Source: Stenopsyche tienmushanensis (Eukaryota > Arthropoda > Insecta > Trichoptera > Stenopsychidae). Taken from it: DNA of 64,000 nt. Positions 12,171 through 23,432 of this stretch are shown piece after piece. The position numbers were made by a program, and so were the translations under genes. Position 1 is the stretch's first letter. Each line of letters begins with the position of its first letter. The stretch is from positions 868,001 through 932,000 of the forward strand of contig WACJ01000082.1 of the NCBI GenBank assembly GCA_008973525.1, in the 5' to 3' direction. Below the pieces are notes generated by a model that did not search any database, had not been told where the DNA came from, and saw only the letters and a program-made list of their open reading frames with translations.

Positions 12171-13852
12171 TCTCGAACGAAACTCTGATTTTGAAGATAT
12201 ATTATAGAAATTATCTGATTTGATAATTTGTATATATTGTTCAACGCTATAACTTTTCACAATAATTTGCCATATACTATTAAATAATTCACAATAAAAT
12301 TAAGAGATGATATTTTAGCAACATGGCCGCAAAACTTAATAAATTTTAAGCGTCCCTATTGAAAAATCCTATATAAGTATTATCTATGTTGACGAAAAAT
12401 TTGAAGAAAAACGAAAAGTTGACCACTCCTGATATGAACGGATTAAAAAACGAAGCTAATTGAATTTATACATTATCAAATTGGAATTTATTTCTGGAAT
12501 ATATTATAATTTATGGATTAAAAGGGAGGGTTTATTAACCGCCTGCTAGTTGTTGAAAGAGGAGCAAAGGTGGTTGCGGAACGGATGACACAATGTACCA
12601 ATAGATAGTGGAATTCAAGCGGCAGCCAATCTAACTTCGAAAGAAACTCAATTAGTCTTTCCCGGTGATAAGTTAATTAATGGCCCTAGGTAGGATTCCT
12701 TCTCTCATTGATGCGTTTCTGGACGAGGGTAGGTGGACGATGGTGGTTTGAAAGATGAAAGGCGAAATTAGTTCCATCATGGACTATATATACGTACTTT
12801 CAGAGCTCTAATTGAATATCCGCAAATATGAAATCGCTTGGATGGAGGTTGACAGAGGTGCAAAATAAATAAATAGTTAATTTTGAGGTGCGGAATTCGT
12901 CGGATTGAATCACGATTGATGTAAAATATTGCGAGGTATATGAAAACGGGGTGGGATTTTTTATTTGGGAGGGGGTATACGATTTTTTTTAAAAGGGTTG
13001 TTAGTCGAATATTCAGGCTTCCAGCTTAATTCCTGATAGTCACGTATCACTTCAGGAGTTTTAAAATTCTATCACAATGTTGAACATTTCGCGTGAATGT
13101 GGCGCGTCAAGCATCCTACGTGACTTTCCGCTTTGCTAGCTCGACAATCCATTCCGACGCAGTTTTTCACGTGTTTGCCACGTGGATGACTTGTGGTTTC
13201 ATGCACTGAATGGAATGCATTTGTATTTGAATTTCATGAATCATACAATTAGTGTAAATTCTCTCGCGTAATGAAATTCCGGCCGAAAGAATTGAAAGCA
13301 ATTAATTAATGCGCGATTTGTTTCGTCCCTCGCTAATAGATGGCGCTGCGGCCATCTGTAATTTTACAACGTCAAAATCACGATTTAGCAATTAAGAATT
13401 TTGCATTTGCGCCGGGAGAAAAGAATTGCTACATGGTCAATTTCCTTTTTTGTTCCAGACTGAAGAGTTTTTCCCTGACGCGTTCCACACCCCTACTTTC
13501 ATCACAAGCACGCAATTAAAACTGGGAAATGTAATTGTTCATGTTGTTTCGCAACTAGATTCACTCTTAAAACTCAGTAAGCTAAAGTTGCATTTTTGAA
13601 GATGAAATGTAAAGCGACGAAAACATGCTTGAACGTGGGTTTATTAAACACTAAAAAATATAAAAACTCAATTCAAAATCACCAACTTAAATGCTGCTTT
13701 ATACAATATATTAATTACAAGCAAAACATAAATCGAAAAAGTTCTGGTATAATAGTTTAAGATCCTAAGATTTATCAAGCTTTTAAACAGAAATTGGATT
13801 TATATTGCTCAAAATGTATTGAATTTTTGTAAATTTGTACTTTGATTACAAT
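12171..13852. other. No gene recognised; possible conserved non-coding block
   Basis: The left third may be decayed transposon. 13040-13470 is less AT-rich, repeat-free and open in no frame, with two CACGTG E-boxes close together (13168-13190). Confidence 0.4.
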
Positions 13853-13957
13853 ATTTTTACTATGCCTAAGTTAATTCCGTAAGTGCAAAAAATACGCTGA
13901 TAAAGTTTTATCGCAATCGGATGAACGGTATGGCAGCGCATTACATACGAACAAACA
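13853..13957 (-). repeat. Helitron-like short repeat, copy 5 (monomer)
   Basis: Reverse-complement monomer: TACTATGCCTAAGTTAATTC, then a GTTTTATCGCAATCGGATGA core and an ACATACGAACAAACAA end. Confidence 0.7.
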
Positions 13958-14084
13958 ACAACGAACACATAAATGATCGATTATACCCGTTGCAAAAATA
14001 CGATATTGATAAAAATTATGAACCAGTCACTCATAGGTGACCCTGCCCGACTTTACTGATTATTATAATTTGTATCAAACAGAT

Positions 14085-15416
14085 CAGTGTTCCCCAACCG
14101 GTGATCCGCGGCCCGATGCCCGATACAAATTTCTCAAATTTAAAAAAAAGAAATTCTTGTTTTTTTTTAAGGATTACTTGCATTCAAAAATATTAAATCA
14201 TAATACTTTCTTCTCCACACAGAGTTACGGTGGCTATCGAAAGAAAAGGCTCTTTCACGTCTCTACTAGAACATTTTTTCGACGAGGAATGAATGAGAAG
14301 TAAACGAGTAGAGAAGAAGAACAATTAATAGAGTTGTCTTCGGATGCCACTCTGATATTCAGATACAAAACTTTAATATTACCTGGAATAGACTGGACGT
14401 GAATGCAGCACTGCAACCAAGAACATATAACATTCAGAAAGTAAGTGTACTAGATTTTTATATTTTTTTAGAAAAAGTGTATTTGAAAAAGTATTACAGG
14501 ATATATATTTGTAGGCTATTTTTACATGTATATGCTTTTTTATGCCTTCCTTGAAGAATTCTCCCACTAGCTCTTTTTCCCATTTCAGAACCTCTTTCTG
14601 TACCTGCTCGTCGGTTTCAAAACTAATTCCACCAAAGTGCGACTTCGTGGAGGTGAAAAGATGATCATCTGAAGGCGCCAAGTCAGGGGGAATACGGGAA
14701 AGTTTTTCAAAACATTCCAACCAAATGAATCCAAGTGCAACTTGGTGGCTGAGGCTGTCTGTGCACTCCACTCCTTGTGTTTTGAATGCTCTTTTTGAGT
14801 TTTTAGGGTGTTATAATATTGTTATTGATGGATTCCCTCTGAGATAGAAATTCGACCAAAATTATGCCTTTTCAATCCCAAAACACTAAGGTTTTTGCCC
14901 GAAATTGTGGTTTTGAATTTTTAGGCAGATGGGGAATTGGTATGACGATTGTTTTTTGACCAAAGAGTGTAATGAGCCACCCACGTTTCATCTCCACATG
15001 TAATAAAGCTCAGAAAATCCTCATCTTCCAATTCAAGTCAAGCGGATCACAGGACGTGGGTTGCACTTGGTGAGATTTATTACCGATATCTTTCACTTGC
15101 AACTGGACACTACTGTGTTCTTGCTGTATTAGAAGGTCCCTCTTTAACACTAAGTTATCAAAAACAAAAAGCCATAGCACGTTATGGTAACAGTACACTT
15201 ACTTTCTAAACATGCCTCGTATTAGCAAAGATGTAACAGCAGATTTTGCATTATTTTGTTAAAAAATCAATTGTTTCCAATTAATTTTAATCTATCAGAC
15301 TTTTATATGTATATTTGTTGGTTATAGTTATCTCCATTTGTCCATTTATAGTTATCACCCAAAAAAAAAAACCTTTTTTTACCGGTCCGCTGGTGTAAAA
15401 AGGTTGGGGAACGCTG
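14085..15416. mobile_element. hAT element with 8-bp target duplication, split by a mariner remnant
   Basis: The left end CAGTGTTCCCCAACC and right end GGTTGGGGAACGCTG are 15-bp inverted repeats with one mismatch. The flanking 8 bp are AAACAGAT (14077-14084) and ATATAGAT (15417-15424), a 6 of 8 match and the right size for hAT. It carries no hAT transposase; the interior is mostly the nested mariner remnant. Without that, the element is about 560 bp, a non-autonomous hAT. Confidence 0.75.
14436..15207 (-). pseudogene. Nested mariner element with broken transposase
   Basis: Perfect 16-bp inverted repeats AGAAAGTAAGTGTACT bound a 772-bp element (14436-14451 and 15192-15207). The minus strand encodes pieces of a DD34D transposase in several frames: CGDETWVAHYTLWSK near 14960-15005, and PPDLAPSDDHLFTSTKSHF followed by an EEGIKK-like C-terminus in 14500-14700. 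Frame breaks and deletions show it is dead. Clear TA duplications are not visible outside the repeats. Confidence 0.75.
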
Positions 15417-15470
15417 ATATAGATTACATTGTATAATTTGCACTATATGCAATCACTTGTGTCTTGATGC

Positions 15471-15861
15471 TGTAGCGTGGGCGATTTAACATCCCCATGC
15501 AATAGCGCTGTTAATCTGAGCAGATTTAATTCTCAAGATTAACAGCGCCATCTCTTGTGGCCCTGCGGAGACATTGCAACTGCATACCGATCGATCGCTT
15601 TTTACGCGTGCACCGTTGCCGGCTGGGGGAGTCGTCGGTTAGCCTTGGCTGCGGAAGGTCGTCCCTCCTGCAGCCAGATCTCTCTTTCGCATGGATCTCG
15701 CCCGTCTATTCCCATCCATTTATCCAGCAACATCACGGCCCGATAAAAGAACGGACCCGTGCGCTAGCGCGGCCATCCTAACAAGCATGTGGGGGCGGGG
15801 AACCGTCCGGGGAACCGTCCGGGGATTCTACCCTCCAGAGCATCCACGCCTCAACGTTACA
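15471..15861 (+). mobile_element. Solo LTR, copy 3 (best preserved, 391 bp, 4-bp target duplication)
   Basis: It begins TGTAGCGTGGGCG and ends CAACGTTACA (TG...CA) and is flanked by ATGC on both sides (15467-15470, 15862-15865). Near the start, GCGCTGTTAATCTG and CAGATTAACAGCG-like arms form a palindrome (15505-15549). The 3' part is diverged from the other copies and carries a short tandem duplication of GGGGAACCGTCC. Structure and 4-bp duplication fit a solo LTR of an LTR retrotransposon; the internal part was presumably lost by recombination. Confidence 0.75.
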
Positions 15862-17279
15862 ATGCAATTCTATTTTTCCATATTTAGTATGAAATTAAAT
15901 GTACAGAAACTAGTCAGAGTAACTTTGTCCCCCGGTGAACATCATCATGCTTATTATGATAATTTACATGGCCGAATCACAAGTTACACTTTCTTTTAAT
16001 AGAATTTAACTATGAAATGAGTGGTCATGTATAGGACTTAAGTTTTAATGTATACTAACATTACACAGGGATGAAAAGCACAGCAAATGGCGAGAGTTTA
16101 TAAAACAGCCATTATGAACGGCTGCATTTTCATGTCCGATGAATAAACGCGCGTTTGTATGAGCGCACCATTAAAATTGGCGTCGGTAAAACAGGTCTCT
16201 AGCGGGCGTCATTATTTAGCTGCGATGGCCGGTCGTTATCAGCTACTTGATTTAATATTATGAGCGGCAGTGTGTGTAATCTGGGAGAGACCTGTAGATT
16301 CAGCGGGAGCGCTGCAAGCCGTTGTGCCGCTTCGCCAATTTATTGCACCGCTGGAATGATTTGATATATAAAATAAAGGCCTTCGAAGGGTTAAGGGGTT
16401 GGGGGTGGGTTTTCTGGAGTATGGAGACTACTCGGCGGGCGCGATATAGACGTACAGCTTATCCGGTTTTAGAATCCCCATAAATGTTTAATGACGTGAC
16501 GGGATGCTCCGTATTACGACCGTGCAATGTGATTCTTTCGCAATTTGTTTCGTGAATTATTTGCGATTTGAGGGAATCTTGATATATTCGTAATATAAAA
16601 GGAGATTGCTTTGTGTTTCTTCTTCTGCTAAACATTTTTTGAGAACTCGTAACGTATACGTTATGCCAGACAAAAAGATTCAAAACAAAAAGGAATGATT
16701 TTTTTAAGCATTTTTTACTTAACGTGAAAACAGCACCTCCATGTTATTGTTATTTACCGCGATAAAAAATCCTCGAAAGCTCCCTTAAAAGTAATATATA
16801 ATTTATACGGTGTATCGACGAGTGCTTTATTCCAAAATTTAAGAGCTTTTAACAATGCTCGCCAGCCTTACCTTGTTGCTTTCTTTTCATCATTGGCTGG
16901 ATGAAAAATTTTCATCTTTGGAAAGAAGAATATTGAATTTTGTTCTTGAACTCTTGAGATTATATTTACACTCTTTAATTATCGTCATAGATTGGTATAT
17001 CGATCGTTTCAATCCAAGTTCAGCTTGATTTCCTGATTTACACATGGAGAATTATGTACACTTATGCTCACGTACGTGATGCATTCCATATTACGAAGTT
17101 TACTAATTATTTAATGTCAGAATATGGAAGCTCAGAGCGAAAAGTTGTAAAAAAAAACAGGAAATACAGTAGTCGAAGTGTGTATTTTTATGTGGTTCAT
17201 ACAAAGACAATCAATTAGGACAGTCGATTACTCTGTGAAAAGGTAATATTTTTTAATACAAAATTAAATGGAGACTCCA
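15862..17279. other. No gene recognised; possible conserved non-coding block
   Basis: 16070-16370 is a repeat-free block with balanced base composition and no good frame (contains GGTCTCTAGCGGGCGTC and ATTATTTAGCTGCGATGG). It could be an enhancer; nothing proves it. Confidence 0.35.
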
Positions 17280-17640
17280 CCCTCAAAGCAAGTTCAGGCT
17301 GGCATGGTATCAGGGAACTTTAAATTCACGAGGAAAAGCTTTCTGCTGACATACCTTCAGCAAATACATTAATTGACACATTGAAGCTATTTGTGGAGAT
17401 TAAAGGATTCGTCGAAGAGTTTAAATGCAATGTTGATGAGACCGGCTTAAATTGGATAAAAAAAGTATCTAACGAATCTTTAGCATCAAGACGTAAAAAT
17501 ACTTTACCTGGATACAAAACTAGAAAAGGACGTGTCACTATAATGTGGTGTGTGCAAATGCATCAGGCAGACACAGATTGCCACTGCTTGTCATTGGGAA
17601 ATCAAAGAACTCAAGATGCTTTAAAAATATGGACGAATGG
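17280..17640 (+). pseudogene. Tigger/pogo transposase remnant
   Basis: The translation gives SSGWHGIREL, then after a frameshift EEKLSADIPSANTLIDTLKL, then the DDE-domain start CNVDETGLNW, and VTIMWCANASGRHRLPLLVI in a further frame. These match the CENP-B/jerky/Tigger transposase order: the end of the HTH region, the linker, and the first catalytic Asp in NVDETGL. At least two frameshifts break it, and the C-terminal half is missing where the LTR-like repeat begins at about 17622. Confidence 0.8.
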
Positions 17641-17930
17641 ATGGAAATAGACGAGCGTCAAATAGAAAGATTGTTTTTTCTAAATAACTATTTATTCCAC
17701 ACGAGAGAGCGAGATCTCTGGCTGCAGGAGGGACAACATTCCGCAGCCAAGGCTAACCGGCGACTTTCCCGCCTCCTGCGCGTCACTACCCAATCGGCAG
17801 ATGCAATGTGTCCATAGGGCCACAAGAGATGGCGCTGTTGAAATAACACATTGCACATGAAGAGAGACGGAAGATGTCGCTCTGCGTTATTAAATCTGCT
17901 TAGATTAACAGCGCTACTACGTGGGGATGG
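17622..17930 (-). mobile_element. LTR-like element, copy 4
   Basis: Minus-strand copy with GGAATAAATAG, CTGCAGCCAGAGATCTC, TTAGCCTTGGCTGCGG, GCGCCATCTCTTGTGG and the palindrome region GCGCTGTTAATCTAAGCAG. It interrupts the Tigger remnant, so it is the younger insertion. Its LTR 3' end is truncated compared with copy 1. Confidence 0.7.
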
Positions 17931-19589
17931 CAAGGCAAATAAAAATGTCAATTATGATTACTTTCGATTATCCGGATTATTTTCATCTCCAATTATTCTA
18001 GATAATCGAGGTTATAATATATATAGTTTAAAATAATTTATTTATTTTTGTCATAATGAAAACGAGTGTTTCCTGAACCGTATCTCGATATAAACTGACA
18101 ATTAAACGAAATGGGGAAACGAAATTTTGCTTGAAAACAATGGAGCATTGTTGCAATTTGGGGGTCCCTAATATTTGCAAAATCAATTATTCGAATAACG
18201 AATATGAAATTGTTAAAGCATTCTAGGAATTGGAATATTTTATTGATTTTTTCGCAAAGTGTGCCGCGTTTTCCAATTAGTCAAAGATCAACCGTTATTG
18301 AGAGAGGTATAAGTTTGACTATTTGAAATTGGTAATATTTTCTATAATTGCCTTTAAATATTGAGTCATTTTTGCTATTTCTAATGTTTACAATGACTTT
18401 CAAAAGAATAGCATCAACAAAATAACCGCTAGCTTTTTGTATGAGTTCAAATTGGGGCACAATGCAGTAAAAGCAGGCGGAAATTATCAAAAGGCTAAAA
18501 TTTAGACCCTATACAAGCACACATTCCTTCAAATGAGTACTATTTTTTTGCACCATTAATGCATCGTTGTAAAAATAAAATATTTGAATACCCGTGCTAT
18601 ATTATCGATACGCATGCAGACGAACGTAATGGACAATATTCGACTTAATAAAAGCAAATGTACATATTGCGATAAAATTTTATGGCAATACTTACGTCTG
18701 TTGACAAAAGTGGAGCTTTATATTGAAATAAATATAAATAGTGGATGTGTTGTACTATTGGTCGTTGGCAATTGTATATTTTGTGAGAGACAGAGTTGAA
18801 TAAAGCGGCGGAGAGATAAGTAAACGGCGAGAGCTGGCAGCATCTCTGCCGCATCGGCATATTACGTTATTGCCTTCAGAGATAACCACCTTGTCTACCT
18901 CTTCTTTTAAATTACGCTTATGGCAGAATGCGACTTTCACAAACTCGACGGTATCGTAATATTTCCGAATCGTACATTTCGCGAGACGCGTATTACACGG
19001 AGGACCTTCTTATGCCGCCCTTAACACTAGCTGTACCGAGCATTTAATTTAGTTCCCTTTTGTTAATCTAGCCTCATCCAAAGTCTTACATAATCTGATC
19101 AATCAATTATAAATTGATCTCTCAGCTGAGAAAAGCAAGTGCGAACGGACAAGGGTAGAAATGCAAGTTTCGAGGTCGATCACGAAAGATATTTAGACAG
19201 TTGTCATCTGGAAGACATTATAGAAATACGTTTGCAAGTCGTTATAGAAATACGTAACAATGAACTGAATACGTAACTGCGCAACGTTTTATATCACTGA
19301 ATCACTGGAATTCGCTCGCAAATACGCGATTATCCTACAATACAAGTTTTCTATGAGCTGAACTGATTTTTCCAACTATTATAACTACGAATAGTTACTT
19401 ATTTTATCGTTTTTATTCTTATTAATAATATTTAAAATATAAGAAATCTATCATTTTACTATGCTAACTCAGTTAATCTTAATAACCGTTATTAATTTTA
19501 CACATGTATTGACTTGCTTGTCACTCATTATCTCTTTCATAATTGATAGTATCCAATACTATATATAGAATATGGAACCTTACCGATTC
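17931..19589. other. No gene recognised
   Basis: AT-rich unique sequence with frames of at most 71 codons and no motifs. Confidence 0.5.
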
Positions 19590-19890
19590 AGACCTGCGAA
19601 AGCTCAAGGAACAAAACAAGCACAAGAAGAACAACAAGCAGACTGCCTTAACGAGGGCAAATAAAGAATATCACTTCGCACCGATAGCGACATTGTCTTC
19701 TATTACCTATCATATCGTTATGGAATCGTAGAACTGAGAGGATCGACCTGAATGAGAAAACCACCTAGTCTTGAATTCTCTTGGTATACTTTCACAGGGA
19801 AAAACTCTTATTTGATGTAGGAGTTAATTCGAGATGCACTTAAGCGTGATGTATGTTCTATATCCTAGCTTCCAGCGAGAAACAAATCCA
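19590..19890 (+). mobile_element. LINE 3' fragment related to 2052-2720
   Basis: Plus-strand sequence similar to the minus strand of 2052-2720 over about 300 bp. Shared segments include GAGATGCACTTAAGCGT, CGAACAAAACAAGCACAAG-like purine blocks and ACATTGTCTTC. No coding frame is recognised, and the tail is replaced by an LTR copy shortly downstream. Confidence 0.6.
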
Positions 19891-19932
19891 TTTTGAATAG
19901 ATTTTTACAGTCATCCGAGGAAGCTCGGATTA

Positions 19933-20225
19933 GCGCTGTTAATACGAGCAGATATAATTCGCCAGATTAACAGCGTAATCTTGCGTCTCTCTTCAGGTGC
20001 AATGTGTTATTTTAACAGCGCCATCTCTTGTGGCTCTGCGGAGACATTGTACCTGCATATCGACCGTTACCGGTTGGGTAGTGACGCGCAGGAGGTGAGA
20101 CCCGGGAGAAGTCGTCGGTTAGCCTTGGCTGCGGGAGGACGTCCTTCCCGCAGCCAAATCTCTCTCGTGTTGAATAAAGAGCTATCTAGAGAAGAAAGTC
20201 TTTCTGTCTGACGCCTATCCGATCC
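19933..20225 (+). mobile_element. LTR-like element, copy 5
   Basis: Plus-strand copy lacking the first 30 or so bases. It has AGCGCTGTTAATACGAGCAG, CAGATTAACAGCG, GCGCCATCTCTTGTGG, TTAGCCTTGGCTGCGGGAGG and a TTGAATAAAGAG polyadenylation-like site. It lacks the TG...CA ends of copy 3. Confidence 0.7.
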
Positions 20226-20679
20226 CCCCCTCCTTCCCTCAACCGTTCGTCTACATCATGACTTGAAAGAAGAACGAGTTTTGCACAAAATGCAAAAAAA
20301 CATTGCGGTTGCGAAAAACCAAGCATTTCCGAGATCAAGACAATCCATTGAATTCCAAGTTTAACTACTCCTTTGCAAAATCTATCCATTAAGAAGAAAA
20401 TCAGAAAATCTTTTTCTTTTATTTTCGCAATACCACTTGCATTTTTTTCCTTTTACGTTACACTTCCTTCATTATCAATCAAACGAGAAGGTAAATATAT
20501 GATACAGACGAGATGAATGTAGCCCTTTTCTATAAAAGAACATTGAAAATGTCCTAGTTTCGCGGAAGACTGTTTGTGGCTGAATTTTGATGATGATGAT
20601 GATGTCATTTTCTAAAATGTTCTATCTGGGATCCTTAGCTTTGCATTCAAGTACGTTTTCAGTTCTATATACAGTGTTC

Positions 20680-20775
20680 AGCAAGAAGCTCAATAAAACT
20701 GAAATTACGGCCAAGTTTAACATCTTGAAGAGTACAGTCGCGTATTTGCGATCAAAGACGAAGAGAGTGTTATGC
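20680..20775 (+). pseudogene. Possible pogo/Tigger HTH fragment
   Basis: The peptide KLNKTEITAKFNILKSTVAY resembles the Psq/CENP-B-type HTH at the N-terminus of pogo-family transposases (KxxIAxxFNIPKSTVS). It is short and isolated, so the call is tentative. Confidence 0.35.
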
Positions 20776-21972
20776 GTACATCGTACGATTGTATAGAACA
20801 ATAACCCGAATTTATCGACTAATAATGATAACCCAAATTAATAAATTTCAAGTGTATTGTTTATGTTTACGCAAAGAAATCAAAGATTATTATGTGCCTA
20901 TTAAGAGTGTTTATTTATTGATATACAAGCTTCATACATGCTGCGCGGTCCTCAGATGGATTTATACGAACGATATATTGTTTATAATAATTATAAAATG
21001 TATTCAAAGTTATGTTGTGCGTTATTTATTACAATAAATAGACAATTCATTCCGAAAAATATATTTTTTTGGTATGGTTAGTGTTAAACATGGAGGACTC
21101 AATCTTCGACGCCCAGGACGATTGACGGTTCTCCTGATTCTTCAATGTTTTATTTGACTTATAAGAGGATGTGTGAGAAAGGTGGACGTTTGGACTTTAA
21201 AAGGATTAAATATTTTATTTGGGTGTATGCCACGAAAACGACTACACTGATATACGACTATTGTGTAATACGAGCGAAACAGAATGAGCCTATATTTTAC
21301 CAATCGAAAGATGAATATTTGATTCAACAATGTACGTACAAAATATAAAGCATTTTGATATTCCAGAAATACATTTGTTTGATTAAAATGTACGCAAAAA
21401 AGATTGCAAAACGCGCTTGTTAATCAGCCATATTCATCTATGGGATTTCACTATATTTTTTACAATATTTCCTGGAAGCTATACTTTTATGGTCTCATTT
21501 AATTGTTTCTGACGAACGCAATTATACCGAGTGAATACAGAATACTTCAATTAAGACTACGGATAGAAAAATGCATCCGAACAACTATTTGAATTGGATT
21601 GCAGCAGATCATTATAACATGCAAAGATTTTTTTTTAAAATAAATCAACAGTCTTACATAATTTGATGAATAGTTGGTTAGAAATAGTATAAAAATAATT
21701 TTCCTCTATCAACAAGTTTGAGAAATCAAAAAAATACTCGGTATTTCAATAATATAAATTCATACTTTTATAAAATTAAATACTAAGTTGATGAAGGGCA
21801 GGGCCATTTTTGAATTATTGCTTTATGACAATTATTAAAATATCATTAGAAAATAATTATAATTTTGTCATTGACTCATAGATAATTTCTAAAAAGCATA
21901 CGCAATATATAATAATGGGACTTAATGAAGTAGTAGGTTCGATAGATTATCGATATATAATAGTATCTAAAT
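20776..21972. other. No gene recognised
   Basis: A frame at 21145-21348 and one at 20789-21037 show no family I know. The preceding stretch 20226-20680 carries a short GAT run at 20589-20603. Confidence 0.45.
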
Positions 21973-22008
21973 CAGTGATTCTCAACCTTTTTGAAGTCAC
22001 AGTGCACT
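21973..22008. mobile_element. hAT-like terminal sequence (one end only)
   Basis: CAGTGATTCTCAACCTTTTT is typical of hAT termini. I did not find the matching end, and mariner-derived sequence follows at once. Confidence 0.4.
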
Positions 22009-22014
22009 TTTGAC

Positions 22015-22330
22015 CATGGGAAAAAGCAGTGTATCTGGTGGAACCAAAAGGGCTGTGCTCTATGAGCTGCTGCAACCTAGCAATTCCATTACGGGCAATC
22101 GGCAGGAATTGATTCGTTTAAGCTGTCCTTTACAATAAATATGGCTGAAATATGAACAATGACATTACAAAGTTATTCTTCTGCATGATAACGCTCGATT
22201 TTATGTCGCGAAATTCGTAAAAAAATATTTGGAAACGCTCAAGGGATACTTTGTTCTCCATATATTGCTCTTTCTGATTACTGGTGGTTTTTGAGAGATG
22301 CAGCATAGTTTGGCAGGTCACTGGTTCACG
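22015..22330 (+). pseudogene. Mariner transposase fragment (DD34D type)
   Basis: Translated pieces give VSGGTKRAVLYELLQPSNSI, then VILLHDNARFYVAKFVKKYL and ETLKG. HDNAR with V(A)K..KKYLE is the block around the second catalytic Asp of mariner transposases. The SPDLAPSDY block that should follow is degraded, though the downstream MQHSLAGQ-like piece remains (22298-22320). Stops and frameshifts break the frame. Confidence 0.75.
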
Positions 22331-22374
22331 GTACTCCTAATAATTAAAAACAACTAAATCTTAACTCTTTAACA

Positions 22375-23432
22375 GGGTACATAAGGAAGCCCCGAAGGCC
22401 TGGAGTGTATTATTTTTTAAAAAAGGAGACAATTCATTGCTTAAGAACTATCGTCCAATTTCGCTTCTCTCCCATATATATATATATATAAAGTATTTTC
22501 TAGAGTTAAAACTAATAGGTTGGCAGATCGATTTGACAAATTTCAACCTCGAGAACAGGCTGGATTTAGAAAAGGCTTTAGTATCATCGAGCATATCCAC
22601 ATACAATCATCCAGAAAACCGAAAAATATAATCAGCCACTGTCTTTCTTGGGCAGTTTTAGACTCACTACAACGCTGTAATATAAACTATCTCCCAAGCT
22701 TATCATAAACGCTTTGGAAGATGTGTTTAAACTGCTATCATGGAAAAAGTGCCGACACAGTATTGACAACACACAAGTGGAGAAATTGTGACATAGTATT
22801 AATAGCCGAATCATCTGAAAAGCTTCATGACATGCTCCAAGACCTAAAAAATTTGTCTGAAAATGAACATGGATAAAATCGAAGCCATGATAAATAGTCA
22901 CAATTCTCAGACCTTCGGGGCGATATCCATTGGGGGAACACAAATTGAGGTTGAAAATGAATACACTTATCTGGGACAAGTAATACAACTAGGACGACAG
23001 AATTTCTCAACAGAAATTGACAGACGAATACCACTGGGATGGCAGCATTTAACCAACGCATCATCCCAGTGTTAACCCACGAAGACGTGGAATCTAATAT
23101 CAGGCATTTTACACAGAATAAAGTTTTCCCAGCGTGCCATAGAGAGATCTATGCTCGGAGTGTCTTTATAATATAGAATCAGAAACGAGGATATCCGAAG
23201 AAGAACTCGAGTAGTAGACGCTACTGAAAGAATTGACACACTTAAGTGGCAATGGGGGAGACAAATGTGTCGAAGAAACGACGGTCGATGTACGACTGGT
23301 CCTGTAAGACTGACGACATCGAAAGAATAGCAGGATGAAGCTGGATGCGGAAAGCGGAGGATCGAGAGGGATGTAGACTCATGCGTTCAACGGTGGACGA
23401 ACACAGACTGACGATGATGATGATGATTATGA
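22375..23432 (+). pseudogene. Degraded RTE-like LINE with (GAT)n tail
   Basis: In order, the plus strand encodes LKNYRPISLLSHIY (RT domain 1), then RFDKFQPREQAGFRKGFS (RT fingers). After a deletion comes DIVLIAESSEKLHDMLQDLK next to the site where the FADD catalytic box should be; here the Asp pair is lost. Then come INSHNSQTFGAISIGG...YTYLGQVIQLG, and the C-terminal RIDTLKWQWGRQMCRRNDGR and DDIERIAGCSWMRKAEDR. It ends in a GATGATGATGATGATT run. The motifs match insect RTE-type endonuclease-reverse transcriptases. Many frameshifts and one large deletion make it inactive. Confidence 0.85.

Noticed and set aside
17688..17951. 87-codon minus-strand frame with ARG/SRRLALAAE-like peptide
   Set aside because: The same peptide appears at every LTR-like copy (for example 15555-15746, 19981-20211); it is translation of the repeat, not a gene.
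20589..20603. GAT run as a LINE tail
   Set aside because: No LINE body could be traced directly upstream; the nearest fragment (19590-19890) is separated by an LTR copy.
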